From contig BQKD01000001.1 in assembly GCA_022834735.1 (NCBI GenBank), positions 62,001 through 126,000 on the forward strand: DNA of 64,000 nucleotides, given 5' to 3'. Origin of the DNA: Erysipelotrichaceae bacterium OPF54 (GTDB lineage: Bacteria > Bacillota_I > Bacilli_A > Erysipelotrichales > Erysipelotrichaceae). The notes beneath the pieces were generated by a model. The model was not told where the DNA came from, searched no databases, and worked only from the letters and a program-made list of their open reading frames with translations. Position numbers and translations under genes: made by a program. Shown here one piece after another: positions 25,443-34,059 of the stretch (the first letter of the stretch is position 1; each line of letters starts with the position of its first letter).

Positions 25443-25650
25443 CAATCAACAAAAGAAAAAGACAAACAATAAAAACAAAAGGTTCAGACATCAGCCTTCT
25501 GCCAAAAAGAGGCCCTCTCAAGGAGGAAATCAGGCAGAGAAGGAGAAGACGGCTATAACATGTCCAAGGACATGTGCCCCCATCAAAAGAAGACAGACGA
25601 TGAACCGCCTGTCTTCGGGAATCCCACGGTTTCAACCGTGGGAGGATGTC
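25443..25650 (+). ncRNA. Candidate omega RNA / structured right end of the tnpB element
   Basis: The 200 bp after tnpB hold no gene but several hairpins: ACATGTCC-AA-GGACATGT (25558-25575), AGACAG...CTGTCT (about 25591-25616) and CCCACGGTT-TC-AACCGTGGG (25623-25642), then AGGATGTCA at the element end. By analogy with TnpB elements the guide would be read from the flanking DNA just after this. The motif GAACCGCCTGT near 25605 recurs as GAACCGACTGT in the 58.0-kb element. Confidence 0.5.
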
Positions 25651-25671
25651 AAAGATCGCTTCAGATCGGAA

Positions 25672-27180
25672 TTACTGTTCGTCCAGAGCGTACAGTTTTG
25701 AATATTTTTCTTTCAGATAGTCCGTATAATAATGCGGATCGAACGGTTCGCCGCTTACTTTTTCGACGATCTCGGCCATGGTCATAGAGCCGGCATAATG
25801 ATGCACGTTTTCTTTGAGCCAGCCGGTGATCGTTTCCATATGGCCGGTGCGCAGCGCTTCTTCCACATCGATCTCTTTTTCCATTTGCCGGTACAGCTGG
25901 GCGGCATAGGCGCTTCCTAAAGCGTAGGTCGGGAAATAGCCAAGATAGCCGTCGGACCAGTGCACATCCTGCAGCACGCCTTCGCTGTATGTGTGCGGAC
26001 GAACGCCAAGGTACTGCTCGTATTTGTCAGCCCATATTTCCGGAAGCTTGTCATAGTCGATCTTTCCTTCGGCCATGTCTTTTTCGATCTCGTAACGGAT
26101 CAGGATATGGAGCGGATAGGTCAGCTCGTCCGCTTCGGTGCGGATCAGTCCCGGCCGGCTCACATTGATCTGATCGACCAGCTCGTCGAGCGAAACGTCC
26201 TTGAATTCCGGAAACTGCCGGATCAGCTCGTCATAATTGGCCTGCCAGAAGGCGCGGGAACGGCCGATATGGTTTTCCAGGAAACGGGACTGGGATTCAT
26301 GAGCGCCTGATCCGACATTCGTATTCAAGGCGGTTCCTTCGAACTGCTCGTCCATCTGCAGTCCGTACAGTGCGTGTCCGTATTCGTGCACGGTAGAGAG
26401 GATGGCGCTTAAAAAGCGGTCCGGATAGTAATGGGTCGTGATCCGCATGTCGTTATGGGAAAGGAAGTTCGTGAACGGATGTTCGGTCGTTCCCAGAGCG
26501 ACGCGGTCCCTGTCGACCTGCAGATAATCCATGATCGTGTTCATGAACTGTTCCTGACGTTTTACATCAAAGGTCTTGCTCATCATCGAATCGTCGATCG
26601 GACGGCCTTCCTTCTGCACTCTGGCAATAAACGGCACCAGCTCTTCTTTGATCACGTCGAAGAAAGCGTCGTATTTCGCTTCGGTCATTTCCGGCTCGTA
26701 GGCGTCCAGGAACACGTCGTACAAATTGTTTCCGTTGTATTTCGGGGAATATTTCATGAACTCGATCGAGCGGCTCATCAGATCTTTCAAATACGGCTTG
26801 AACAGTTCATAGTCGTTTTTTTCTTTGGCTTCGTGCCAGATATAGCCGGCTTTGTTGCGGGCATGGATAAATCCGCCATACACATCGGCCAGAACGTTTT
26901 TTGTATGGGCCAGATCGTTGACTCGCATATCGACTTCCTTGCGTTCCAGGCTGCCTTCCGGCAGACGCTTCTGATATTCCTCGATCTTCGCGACCATTTC
27001 GGGGTCGTTGGCCAGCTTGAATTCCTCCTGTCCGAGTATGGACATCTGGTCGCTTGAAAACGGAACGCCTTTTTTTGGCGCCACAGTGGCCTGATCGGTA
27101 TAGATCAGGGCCTGGGCAAAGCTGTAGGCTGCCAGCTTTTTTAAATATTCTTCATAAAATGGTTCAAATCGCAAACTCAT
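25672..27180 (-). CDS. Carboxypeptidase M32 (Taq carboxypeptidase family)
   Basis: This metallocarboxypeptidase removes C-terminal residues from peptides and is cytosolic (no signal). The 502-aa length is standard. The zinc motif HEYGH is at 265-269 (STVHEYGHALYG). The family signatures SGAHESQSRFLENHIGRS, ELTYPLHILIRYEIE and GYLGYFPTYALGSAYAAQ follow. A start at 27180 is preceded by GGAGGTATGAGGG. It is convergent with the tnpB element, whose right end lies 22 bp away. Confidence 0.94.
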   Translation of the reverse strand: MSLRFEPFYEEYLKKLAAYSFAQALIYTDQATVAPKKGVPFSSDQMSILGQEEFKLANDPEMVAKIEEYQKRLPEGSLERKEVDMRVNDLAHTKNVLADVYGGFIHARNKAGYIWHEAKEKNDYELFKPYLKDLMSRSIEFMKYSPKYNGNNLYDVFLDAYEPEMTEAKYDAFFDVIKEELVPFIARVQKEGRPIDDSMMSKTFDVKRQEQFMNTIMDYLQVDRDRVALGTTEHPFTNFLSHNDMRITTHYYPDRFLSAILSTVHEYGHALYGLQMDEQFEGTALNTNVGSGAHESQSRFLENHIGRSRAFWQANYDELIRQFPEFKDVSLDELVDQINVSRPGLIRTEADELTYPLHILIRYEIEKDMAEGKIDYDKLPEIWADKYEQYLGVRPHTYSEGVLQDVHWSDGYLGYFPTYALGSAYAAQLYRQMEKEIDVEEALRTGHMETITGWLKENVHHYAGSMTMAEIVEKVSGEPFDPHYYTDYLKEKYSKLYALDEQ

Positions 27181-27342
27181 CCCTCATACCTCCATCGTAT
27201 TTATATTATCAAAAATATGGAGCGGGAAGTATATGTTTTTTCGCAGGATGAAAAATGATATGAAAATGTAATTGTATTGAATAACCGTTTGTATGGTAAG
27301 AGCGTAGCAATGTGATATACTTTTTTATAAGGGGGGAATGAG

Positions 27343-28320
27343 ATGGAGCGATATGGGATCGGAATGCTCATTGCCGGAACGGAAGCGTGGGTCGGCATCG
27401 GGCTTCTTTCATACATACTTTCCCGGAAAACGCATTACCGGTATTTTCGAAGCGGTCTGATCCGGTTCTTTCTTTTTCTGATCACGCTTCGTTTGTGTAT
27501 TCCTTTCACATTTCTCCAGACTGATCAATTATTTTCAAAATGGAGCGATTCGCTGATCGTCGTGATCCTTATGAGCGGTATGGTCGTGCAGGGATGGCGC
27601 TGTTTTGCGCAGGCCTGGCAAACGCATCAATGTGTGCGTGTCCTGAATAAAACGGCTTTGCGGTACATTCCTGGATGGAAATATCCGGTACGAAGATCAA
27701 AGAAGATCGATGAGCCGAAAGTCACAGGATGGAGACCGGTCATTTATCTTCCTGATCTGGAATGGGACCCGATGGAGCTGAAATGTATCCTTCTTCATGA
27801 GAGCGCGCATCTGGACCGACATGATCTGTGGAAGCTGCGCTTTGTCAATGTATTGAAAGTGGTGTACTGGTGGTGTCCGGGCATCTACCGTTACGGAACG
27901 CTGGTCGAGTTTTTCCTGGAAACGCAGGTGGACCGGGCTGTGGCCGCACAGCTGGAGGCGGAAGAATATCTGGAGTATGCGCAGGTGCTTTTGAGCGTGC
28001 ACAAGAAGCTGGAAAGGATATCCCGCCCGCAGACAGCTGAATACGAAAGCTTGATGAAAGCGTGCCGGAAAGCGCGGCGGCTCCGTTTTCTTTACGGTAT
28101 CGGAATCGTGCTGCTGGCATGTACGCTGGTGACAGGATATGGAAGGCAGGACGGACCGCAGCAAGAATACAAAGTAAAGAGACCGGATGGGACGATCGTG
28201 CACATCCGGAATGGAAAAGTGTCGGAACAAATTGAAAAGGAACCAAAAAAAGATCAGAACATAGTAATGGAAAAAGAGGAGCAGAAAGATGAAAAGAGTA
28301 TTGACGAAGATGGAATATGA
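27343..28320 (+). CDS. M56 (BlaR1/MecR1-like) membrane metalloprotease
   Basis: The 325-aa protein has membrane helices near 7-26, 38-57 and 70-88, a cytosolic loop with the zinc motif HESAH (152-156, LLHESAHLDRHD), another Glu in FFLETQVDRAV, and a last helix near 247-263. Outside is a short charged tail with KRPDGTIVHIRNGK. There is no penicillin-binding domain, so it is unlikely to sense beta-lactams. In BlaR1-type systems the protease is triggered from outside and BlaI is then inactivated. The gene overlaps the BlaI gene by 32 bp. AAGGGGGG precedes the ATG. Confidence 0.85.
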   Translation: MERYGIGMLIAGTEAWVGIGLLSYILSRKTHYRYFRSGLIRFFLFLITLRLCIPFTFLQTDQLFSKWSDSLIVVILMSGMVVQGWRCFAQAWQTHQCVRVLNKTALRYIPGWKYPVRRSKKIDEPKVTGWRPVIYLPDLEWDPMELKCILLHESAHLDRHDLWKLRFVNVLKVVYWWCPGIYRYGTLVEFFLETQVDRAVAAQLEAEEYLEYAQVLLSVHKKLERISRPQTAEYESLMKACRKARRLRFLYGIGIVLLACTLVTGYGRQDGPQQEYKVKRPDGTIVHIRNGKVSEQIEKEPKKDQNIVMEKEEQKDEKSIDEDGI

Positions 28321-28654
28321 AGTGATGCGGGCTTTATGGGAAAGCGATAAGCCATTGTCGTCCAGGGAAATCATGGACAGCTCGGCTGTGGAGTTCAAGC
28401 AAAGCACGGTACAGACTGTGCTGAGGACTTTGCTGAAAGAAGGCTGGATCCAGGTTGGCAATGTGTCGATCCATACGAAAGTCCTGGCCCGTGAATTTAT
28501 TCCTGTTGTTTCCAATGAAGAGTATGCCCAGTCGCTGCTCGGAAAGAAAGGGAAATTTTCTATGGCATCGCGTCTGATCCAGCAGACTGATAATGTGGAA
28601 GAGCTCGAGAGGCTTGGCGAGCTGATCGAAAAAAGGCTGAAGGAAAAGCAGTGA
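28289..28654 (+). CDS. BlaI/MecI-family transcriptional repressor (copy 1)
   Basis: The 121-aa protein is a winged-helix repressor: TKMEYEVMRALWESDKPLSSREI, QSTVQTVLRTLLKEGWI (recognition helix and wing) and a C-terminal dimerisation helix. BlaI dimers bind TACA-N-TGTA-type palindromes. The order M56-BlaI is reversed in the second copy at 32.7 kb. It overlaps genes at both ends (32 bp and a GTGA overlap). Confidence 0.92.
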   Translation: MKRVLTKMEYEVMRALWESDKPLSSREIMDSSAVEFKQSTVQTVLRTLLKEGWIQVGNVSIHTKVLAREFIPVVSNEEYAQSLLGKKGKFSMASRLIQQTDNVEELERLGELIEKRLKEKQ

Positions 28655-29139
28655 AAACGGTTCTGATCGTCCTTCTGGGTTCGTGGATGGCAGGGATCGC
28701 GATCCAGGCTGTTCGTTTTGCGGTATACCGGAAAAGAGTGCGTGTCATCAATCGTTCGGCAGGATGGAAGAGGCTTGAAGAAAGGGCGGGTCTGCGGCGC
28801 AATTCGGGTGCGATCGTTTTATGGTGGCTGCCGCGAAAAAAAGAAAACGGGCTTGGCTTTGCGAGCTTTGAATCGCAGCTTTTTGTGAATCGTCTCTATT
28901 TTTATCTGGAAGGGGAAAAAAGACGGCATAGTTCGCCCTGGCTCGTGGCTTGTACGATCGTGATCGTCGCAGGATGTATTGTTGTTTTTGGAAAGTATGG
29001 TCTGCGTTTTGTGTCGACAGACGAGTATGCTGTGCGGCGTACTGACGGGCAGGTGTGCCAGGTGGAACGGGGAAAGGTTGGAGAATGTGGGTCGGGGTAT
29101 CCGGCCCATGGGATGAAACTGGTAAAGGAAAAGAAATGA
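28651..29139 (+). CDS. M56-like membrane protein lacking the protease domain
   Basis: The 162-aa protein (GTG start, GTGA overlap with blaI) looks like an M56 protein with the catalytic middle deleted. It has an N-terminal membrane helix and VRFAVYRKRVRVINRSAGWK, like the region before the protease loop of the copy at 33034. It then jumps to GLGFASFESQLFVNRLYFYLEGEKRR, closely like GFANFEKSELSHRVAFYLEGENRR of that copy, and ends with the last helix and a tail containing RRTDGQVCQVERGK. There is no HExxH. It could be a decoy or receptor subunit; a decayed gene is also possible, but the frame and overlaps are clean. Confidence 0.7.
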   Translation: MKTVLIVLLGSWMAGIAIQAVRFAVYRKRVRVINRSAGWKRLEERAGLRRNSGAIVLWWLPRKKENGLGFASFESQLFVNRLYFYLEGEKRRHSSPWLVACTIVIVAGCIVVFGKYGLRFVSTDEYAVRRTDGQVCQVERGKVGECGSGYPAHGMKLVKEKK

Positions 29140-29759
29140 AAAAAGGAATGTTGATCGGTCTGGCAGTATTGATGACTGGCGGGTGCGCATTGCGGCCGGA
29201 GCCGCTTGAACTGTCTGTGGAAAAACGGGAAATCATGCTGGGAGAGGAACTGGAAATCCATGTGGATGAAGGGAAGATCTCTTCGGTCGACGCGTTTGGA
29301 ATGATGGAGGATTCCCAGATCATAGAGAAAGACGGAAAATATTTTTTTGAAGCGTTTGTTCCGGGGACCTACTCGATCCTGGCAAGTCAGGACGGCGCCA
29401 CAAGCGAGGCGATCCTGATCGATGTATGCGAAAAGGGAAAAGATCCGACAGAGCGTCCGAAAACGGTCGATGTGGCGTGGGTGCTTGATGATCCGGAATC
29501 GTTTGTTGACCGGCAGGTGACGCTTCTGGCTTCTTTGCCTCAAATGGCTGCCGTGGATGAAAACGGCGATTTTTATCCGGTCGCTCTGCCGGTCGAAAGA
29601 GAAGGGGGCATGCTGCGCCTCAATGGCAGACCGGTCGAGATCGGATCGTGCCTGGCCCAGCTGGATGGCGTGCTGAAACGCCGCGAAGAAGGCGATTATG
29701 AATTCTGGGTAGAAGATTATCAGATGGTGCTGGATGGAGCGGCACGAACTACAAACTAA
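29136..29759 (+). CDS. Lipoprotein with Ig-like and OB-like domains (copy A)
   Basis: The 207-aa protein has a lipoprotein signal MKKGMLIGLAVLMTGGC with Cys17 as lipid anchor. Then comes an Ig-like segment (LELSVEKREIMLGEELEI to GTYSILASQDGATSEAI) and a C-terminal OB-like segment (VAWVLDDPESFVDRQVTLLA, SLPQMAAVDENGDFY, EIGSCLAQLDGVL). The same layout occurs in the lipoproteins at 29890, 30757 and 34457. The start overlaps the stop of the protease-less M56 gene (ATGA), so this lipoprotein belongs to the M56-BlaI operon. The longer open frame 5' of 29136 is not used. Confidence 0.8.
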   Translation: MKKGMLIGLAVLMTGGCALRPEPLELSVEKREIMLGEELEIHVDEGKISSVDAFGMMEDSQIIEKDGKYFFEAFVPGTYSILASQDGATSEAILIDVCEKGKDPTERPKTVDVAWVLDDPESFVDRQVTLLASLPQMAAVDENGDFYPVALPVEREGGMLRLNGRPVEIGSCLAQLDGVLKRREEGDYEFWVEDYQMVLDGAARTTN

Positions 29760-29833
29760 TAAAAATCAATCCTTTGTATATATGCTTATTAATTGTAATT
29801 AATCCATAAAAAAGACATATTATTCCACTTTTA

Positions 29834-29861
29834 TTGAAATAAGACATGGATTTTTTATAAT
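29834..29861 (+). promoter_or_regulatory. Promoter of lipoprotein copy B
   Basis: TTGAAA (29834-29839), 16 bp, TATAAT (29856-29861). An AT-rich palindrome-like TTAATTGTAATTAA lies about 40 bp upstream. Confidence 0.6.
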
Positions 29862-29889
29862 GGAGGCATATACAGGGGGAAATCATACA

Positions 29890-30678
29890 ATGAAAAAATG
29901 GACAAAACTTTTAATGATCGTACTTGGCGCCGCTATGCTGAGCGCATGCGGAAGCGTACCGGAGCAGGAGACAGAAAAGAAACTGGAAAAGATCGAGCTG
30001 AGCGTGCAAAAGACCGAAGTGGATGTGGACGAGGCGCTCGAAATTACTGTGAGCACGACGCCAAAGGACATCGAGATCCAGACCGCATCGTTCCAGAAAA
30101 TGGATGGGGCGCAGATCGAAAAGAAAGAGAAGAAGTTCGTGTTCAAGGCGTCCAAAGCGGGCACGTATAGCGTGCAGGTGAAACAGGATGCGATCGACAG
30201 CAATGTGTTAAAGATCAAGGCAGTGGATCCGAAAGAAAAGGCGGAAGAGGAAGAAGAGGTGGCAGAAGATGCGGCTCAATCTTCGCAGGAAACGGCTGGA
30301 CAGGAAACAGGTGCACAGGAAAATCAGCAGGTCATTGTAACCGGAAACGGATTGCCGCACAACGATCCGACCTGGAATGCAGAAGCGATCGCTGACACGG
30401 TGGATGTATCGAGCGTGATGGCTGATCCGCAGCGTTATATGGGACAGACGATGACGATTGTCGGCAATCTTCCGCAGTCTGCTGCAGACTCGAACGGAAA
30501 GTATTATACGGCTCTCTATCCGGACACCAATACGAACGAGGGGCTTCGTCTGAGCGGGGCTTCGATCGATATTGGCGGCTGTGTGGCAGAGCTGACAGGG
30601 ATGGTCGTAAAAGAAGACGATACCTACGTTTTCGATGTGCAAAGCTACCGGATGGCTGCGGATCAGAGCGTGCGTTAG
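29890..30678 (+). CDS. Lipoprotein with Ig-like and OB-like domains (copy B)
   Basis: The 262-aa protein has a lipobox LSAC after a hydrophobic signal, so it is anchored to the outer face of the membrane. The Ig-like part runs KLEKIELSVQKTEVDVDEA to AGTYSVQVKQDAIDSNV. A Glu/Gln-rich linker follows (EKAEEEEEVAEDAAQSS). The C-terminal OB-like part has VSSVMADPQRYMGQTMTIV, NLPQSAADSNGKYY and IGGCVAELTGMV. Bases 29973-30296 are identical to 34552-34875 in the fourth lipoprotein. I chose ATG 29890 with AGGGGG upstream. It ends at a bidirectional terminator. Confidence 0.82.
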   Translation: MKKWTKLLMIVLGAAMLSACGSVPEQETEKKLEKIELSVQKTEVDVDEALEITVSTTPKDIEIQTASFQKMDGAQIEKKEKKFVFKASKAGTYSVQVKQDAIDSNVLKIKAVDPKEKAEEEEEVAEDAAQSSQETAGQETGAQENQQVIVTGNGLPHNDPTWNAEAIADTVDVSSVMADPQRYMGQTMTIVGNLPQSAADSNGKYYTALYPDTNTNEGLRLSGASIDIGGCVAELTGMVVKEDDTYVFDVQSYRMAADQSVR

Positions 30679-30703
30679 CAAAAGGAAATCGATTCAAGAA
30701 AAT

Positions 30704-30733
30704 AAAAAAGCTGGTACGGATGCCAGCTTTTTT
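30704..30733. terminator. Bidirectional terminator between convergent lipoprotein genes
   Basis: AAAAAAGCTGG/CCAGCTTTTTT hairpin with an 8-nt loop; A and T runs on either side serve both strands. Confidence 0.85.
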
Positions 30734-30756
30734 CGTGCGGCTGTGAGTGTTGGATA

Positions 30757-31563
30757 TTATTGGGCGCTTTCGTCGGAAACCTGTTCAAAACTCGTTACGT
30801 CGAAGACGTACTGGTCTTTGTCGACCGTTTCCTTGCTGAGAGTGCCGGTCAGTTCGGCAATACAGCTGCCGATCGTGACATTGGCTCCGTCCAGACGCAG
30901 GCGTTCCTGCGGGTCGTTGATATTTCCCGGGCCGCTGGTCGGGAAGATCACTTCGTACGGCTGGTTGTTCGAATCGTAGGCAGCGGCTTGCGGAAGCGAG
31001 CCGATGATCGTGATCGTTTTGCCGACATGGTTATCAGGATCGGCCAACACGGCCGATACGTCAATGGCGTCCGGAGAAGCTTCGGACGGAGTGGATGCCT
31101 GCGCTGCCGGCATACTGCTGTCTGAACTTGATGGGCTGGAAGAATCGGCAGTAGACGAATCCTGGGAATTGTCCTGCGCCGCATCCTGAACGTCTTCTGT
31201 ATCGGCGGCTGCCAGTTCGCTTTCCTGTTCCACGACAGTGATCGTTACCGTATTGCTCGATACATCGCCCTGCTTGGCAGAGATGGTGTATGTTCCGGCT
31301 TCGGAAGCGGAGAATTCAGCGTTGGTTCCTTTTACTTTGATCGTGCCTCCTGAGCACTGGAACTGCTGATCGGTCAGCTGAATGTCTTTTGGATCTGTCG
31401 TGATCTGGATGTCGGTGTTTGTGTCGACAAGCACTTTATCGGCTTCCGGATCGAGCTGGATCGATTTCAATGTTTCTTTTTTCTTGTCGTTCCCTGCGCA
31501 TCCGACCGTAAGTAACAGGCCGCATACGGCAAGAAACGTTAATAATTTCTTTGATCGTTTCAT
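30757..31563 (-). CDS. Lipoprotein with Ig-like and OB-like domains (copy C)
   Basis: The 268-aa protein begins MKRSKKLLTFLAVCGLLLTVGC, a clear lipoprotein signal. An Ig-like region (TLKSIQLDPEADKVLVDTN to SEAGTYTISAKQGDVSSN) and a Ser/Asp/Gln-rich linker (about 120-165) lead to the OB-like part: VSAVLADPDNHVGKTITII, GSLPQAAAYDSNNQPY, IGSCIAELTGTL. The start at 31563 has AAGGAG upstream; the frame is open further but is not coding in character. It is convergent with copy B. Confidence 0.82.
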   Translation of the reverse strand: MKRSKKLLTFLAVCGLLLTVGCAGNDKKKETLKSIQLDPEADKVLVDTNTDIQITTDPKDIQLTDQQFQCSGGTIKVKGTNAEFSASEAGTYTISAKQGDVSSNTVTITVVEQESELAAADTEDVQDAAQDNSQDSSTADSSSPSSSDSSMPAAQASTPSEASPDAIDVSAVLADPDNHVGKTITIIGSLPQAAAYDSNNQPYEVIFPTSGPGNINDPQERLRLDGANVTIGSCIAELTGTLSKETVDKDQYVFDVTSFEQVSDESAQ

Positions 31564-31650
31564 ATGATATCTCCTTGCTATAGAAATAATAGGACATATA
31601 AATGTAGCTTTAAAATAGTTTGACCGTAAATATAACTGGCAAAAACAAAA

Positions 31651-31677
31651 AGCACCATCAGAAAATCTGATGATGCT
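31651..31677 (-). terminator. Minus-strand terminator downstream of the LytTR gene
   Basis: AGCACCATCAGA/TCTGATGATGCT stem. Read on the minus strand it is followed by TTTTTG. It separates the LytTR transcript from lipoprotein copy C. The rest of 31564-31831 holds no gene I can support. Confidence 0.65.
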
Positions 31678-31831
31678 GAATACTAAATGGCGTAACCCCA
31701 CATTGTGCCATTTTAATACGATTCGATTTCCAATAATTCAGATTTCATTTCTTTTCGTCTCGCATGATTACTATAGAGAATGAAAGTGTTTGATTCAATA
31801 GTTCAGGAATAAGTGGTTCATAATATGAATA

Positions 31832-32542
31832 TCATGCGGAATGAGTTTGATGCCAATGTTCGTCCCAATCTTCAAGAAACGGTCGTTTAAATTTTCTGGA
31901 GACAGGAAAATGGGTGTTGTCTACTAAATATACTTCGTTATTTTCTACCTTTTTTACTGCATTCAAATTTACATAGATCGACTTGAAGCATTGGGAAAAA
32001 CAAGTATCTTTTAACTTATCCATCCATACGTGGAGGGGATAGGGGGTTTTGAGGGTTTTTCCTGAACGTAAATATAAATACGTTTTTTTGTTTTGAAATT
32101 CAAGATACAGGATGTCTTTGAGGTAGATCCGGTATTTTGCGATGGCAGGATCATAAAATGACAGCTCATTTTTAAAGTAGCTTAGAATGATGGGCTGCAA
32201 AAAATCTTTGAAATCCGAAAAGGTCACGCAGTCAATCATGTAGTATGTGGCCTGGGATAAGTAACCTTTGAACAAATGATCGTAGTTCTTGGAGTTTAAC
32301 ACGATCAGGCAGTTTCTGTTGATTCGTTTGAGCTGGCTTCCCAGAGCAATGGCATCTTTTTCATGATCGATATCCAGGAACAGAAGCTGTACCTGAAACC
32401 GGTATTTTATGAGTTCGCTTCGATTTGATATATGATAAATCGAACAAGGAATATGAAGAGAGTGAAATAGATATTTAACATACTTTTCCGTATGTTCTGC
32501 TCTCTTTTCGTTAAAATCATAAATTACAATACAAATATTCAT
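31832..32542 (-). CDS. LytTR-family response regulator with a degenerate receiver
   Basis: The 236-aa protein has an N-terminal receiver-like domain (MNICIVIYDFNEKRAEH..., VQLLFLDIDHEKDA with the probable phospho-acceptor Asp) and a C-terminal LytTR DNA-binding domain (KDILYLEFQNKKTYLYLRSGK, FSQCFKSIYVNLNAVKKVENNEVYLVDNTHFPVSR in two parts). LytTR regulators usually pair with a membrane histidine kinase; none is nearby. It sits between the lipoprotein and M56 genes. AAGGTGG precedes the start. Confidence 0.85.
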   Translation of the reverse strand: MNICIVIYDFNEKRAEHTEKYVKYLFHSLHIPCSIYHISNRSELIKYRFQVQLLFLDIDHEKDAIALGSQLKRINRNCLIVLNSKNYDHLFKGYLSQATYYMIDCVTFSDFKDFLQPIILSYFKNELSFYDPAIAKYRIYLKDILYLEFQNKKTYLYLRSGKTLKTPYPLHVWMDKLKDTCFSQCFKSIYVNLNAVKKVENNEVYLVDNTHFPVSRKFKRPFLEDWDEHWHQTHSA

Positions 32543-32616
32543 AAAACCACCTTATATTTATCAATTATAAAACGATATAATTGATATTGCGAATTGAATT
32601 ATATACTCCTTTTTAA

Positions 32617-32645
32617 TTTACATCAAATGTTTTGTTTGCTATAAT
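32617..32645 (+). promoter_or_regulatory. Promoter and putative operator of the second BlaI-M56 pair
   Basis: TTTACA (32617-32622), 17 bp, TATAAT (32640-32645). ACAT-CAA-ATGT overlaps the -35, resembling the half-sites bound by BlaI-type repressors. Confidence 0.6.
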
Positions 32646-32671
32646 GACGTTGCTTAAGCAGAGGTGTGAAA

Positions 32672-33037
32672 ATGAAAATGTTTTTTACCAAAAAAGAATA
32701 TGAAATCATGAATGTTTTATGGGATCAGGAAAGACCCTTGTCTTCGGCCGATATTATTGAGCGTACGGAAGATCTGCCCCAAAGTACGGTCCAGGCTGTG
32801 CTGAGGAAGTTATTAAAAGAAAAAATGATCGAAGTAAAAAATGTAACGATTCATACCAAAGTAGCTACACGTGAATTTACACCAACTCTTACAAGAGAAG
32901 AGTATATCGAAAGCTTGTTAGGTAAGGGGAACTGCTTTCGATTTGCAGCGCAATTCATCAAGAAAAATGAGGATAAAGAGGAACTGGATCATCTGGAAGA
33001 ACTAATTCAGAAAAAGAAGGAGAGAAACGATGGATGA
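32672..33037 (+). CDS. BlaI/MecI-family transcriptional repressor (copy 2)
   Basis: The 121-aa winged-helix repressor is closely like copy 1: TKKEYEIMNVLWDQERPLSSADII, QSTVQAVLRKLLKEKMIEVKNVTIHTKVATREFTP in two parts, and a C-terminal helix LDHLEELIQKKKERN. ATG 32672 has AGAGGTG just upstream; a GTG lies two codons earlier. The stop overlaps the M56 start (ATGA), giving tight coupling. Confidence 0.92.
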   Translation: MKMFFTKKEYEIMNVLWDQERPLSSADIIERTEDLPQSTVQAVLRKLLKEKMIEVKNVTIHTKVATREFTPTLTREEYIESLLGKGNCFRFAAQFIKKNEDKEELDHLEELIQKKKERNDG

Positions 33038-34059
33038 TTGCACCACAATTTAATTTCTTTTTAAGAATTTCGCAATCTTCTATTTTGAATTCCATATTTG
33101 TGGCATCTCTTTTTATATTGTTTTTATGGCAAATATTGAATAAAGAAAAAAATTATAAGTATTTTCGAAGTGATTTCATTTCCATTATAGTTGTTTTGGT
33201 CGTCTGCCGTTTGATATTGCCAATTGAGTGTTTTTATACATGGACCTTACCTTCCACACCATATGGTGATCTACATCATTATGTGCTGATGGCACCTGTC
33301 TTAAATACCGGATTGGAAATAAAGGACGTATTTATACTCATATGTATCGTAGGTAGTATTATTCAATTGATACGTTATGGATACGAAATATATCAAACTC
33401 GTTTTATGGATAAATATGTCCTTGTCTCAAAAGAAGAACGAATGAAAGTTGATCCAATACTGACAGATTTTACAGTAGTAAAATCCGAGTATATCAAACA
33501 GCCGGAAGTGAGAAGTTTCAAAAGGATGATCTATTTGCCAAAGGTGGATTTTTCTGAACAGGAACTGAAATATATTTTGCTTCACGAAACTCGTCATTTA
33601 AAAAATCATGATCTTTTTTTGCTTCAGATCGTTAATGTTTTACAGATCATTTACTGGTGGTTTCCGTTAATTTATGTATTTCGCAGGGAATTTCAGTTTC
33701 TTTTGGAAATCCGAGTGGATTATCAGGTATCTAAAATACTAAATCAAGATGAGTATTTGGACTATGCACAAGCAATGATTGGCGTAAACAAAAAGATCGA
33801 AATGCAAAAAGTAAAGTATTCTCAAAATCTTGGATTTGCGAACTTTGAAAAATCAGAGCTTTCGCATCGAGTTGCGTTTTATTTAGAAGGGGAGAACAGG
33901 AGAAGGACTTCGAAACTTCTTCTCGCACTTCTTTTGATTTTTGGCATTGGTTCAAGTGCATTTATTTTAGAGCCTTATTATGGAGAAAGAATATTTGGAG
34001 AAGATTACGTAGGTTCATCTAACAGTTATCTCATTGAAAAAAAAAGATGGCACATTTGA
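33034..34059 (+). CDS. M56 (BlaR1-like) membrane metalloprotease, frameshifted at its C-terminus
   Basis: The 341-aa product has membrane helices near 18-35, 48-65 and 98-115, the zinc motif HETRH (184-188, LLHETRHLKNHD), Glu in FLLEIRVDYQV, and a final helix near 300-315. The frame ends with KKRWHI after an A9 tract (34037-34045). With one A fewer it would run on to 34162 and add KDGTFEWYSNGKLYDV and more, the same KxDGT...NGK tail seen in the other M56 proteins. So the native protein is probably about 375 aa. The cause may be a recent mutation, phase variation, slippage or a sequencing error. Confidence 0.85.
   Translation: MIAPQFNFFLRISQSSILNSIFVASLFILFLWQILNKEKNYKYFRSDFISIIVVLVVCRLILPIECFYTWTLPSTPYGDLHHYVLMAPVLNTGLEIKDVFILICIVGSIIQLIRYGYEIYQTRFMDKYVLVSKEERMKVDPILTDFTVVKSEYIKQPEVRSFKRMIYLPKVDFSEQELKYILLHETRHLKNHDLFLLQIVNVLQIIYWWFPLIYVFRREFQFLLEIRVDYQVSKILNQDEYLDYAQAMIGVNKKIEMQKVKYSQNLGFANFEKSELSHRVAFYLEGENRRRTSKLLLALLLIFGIGSSAFILEPYYGERIFGEDYVGSSNSYLIEKKRWHI

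Larger units (their letters stand above)
23821..25650 (+). mobile_element. Solo-tnpB IS200/IS605-type element (no tnpA)
   Basis: The left end carries a perfect subterminal hairpin CCCACCATT-TC-AATGGTGGG (23821-23840). The right end carries another, CCCACGGTT-TC-AACCGTGGG (25623-25642), followed by AGGATGTCA. Between them lies a single TnpB-like gene. There is no TnpA Y1 transposase, so mobility would need one in trans. The right-end layout GTGGG-(G)AGGATGTCA is shared with the disrupted tnpB element at 58.0 kb (minus strand). Outer boundaries are approximate. Confidence 0.75.

Noticed and set aside
27343..28654. Beta-lactam resistance operon (blaR1-blaI-blaZ)
   Set aside because: The M56 proteins lack the penicillin-binding sensor domain and there is no beta-lactamase gene nearby.
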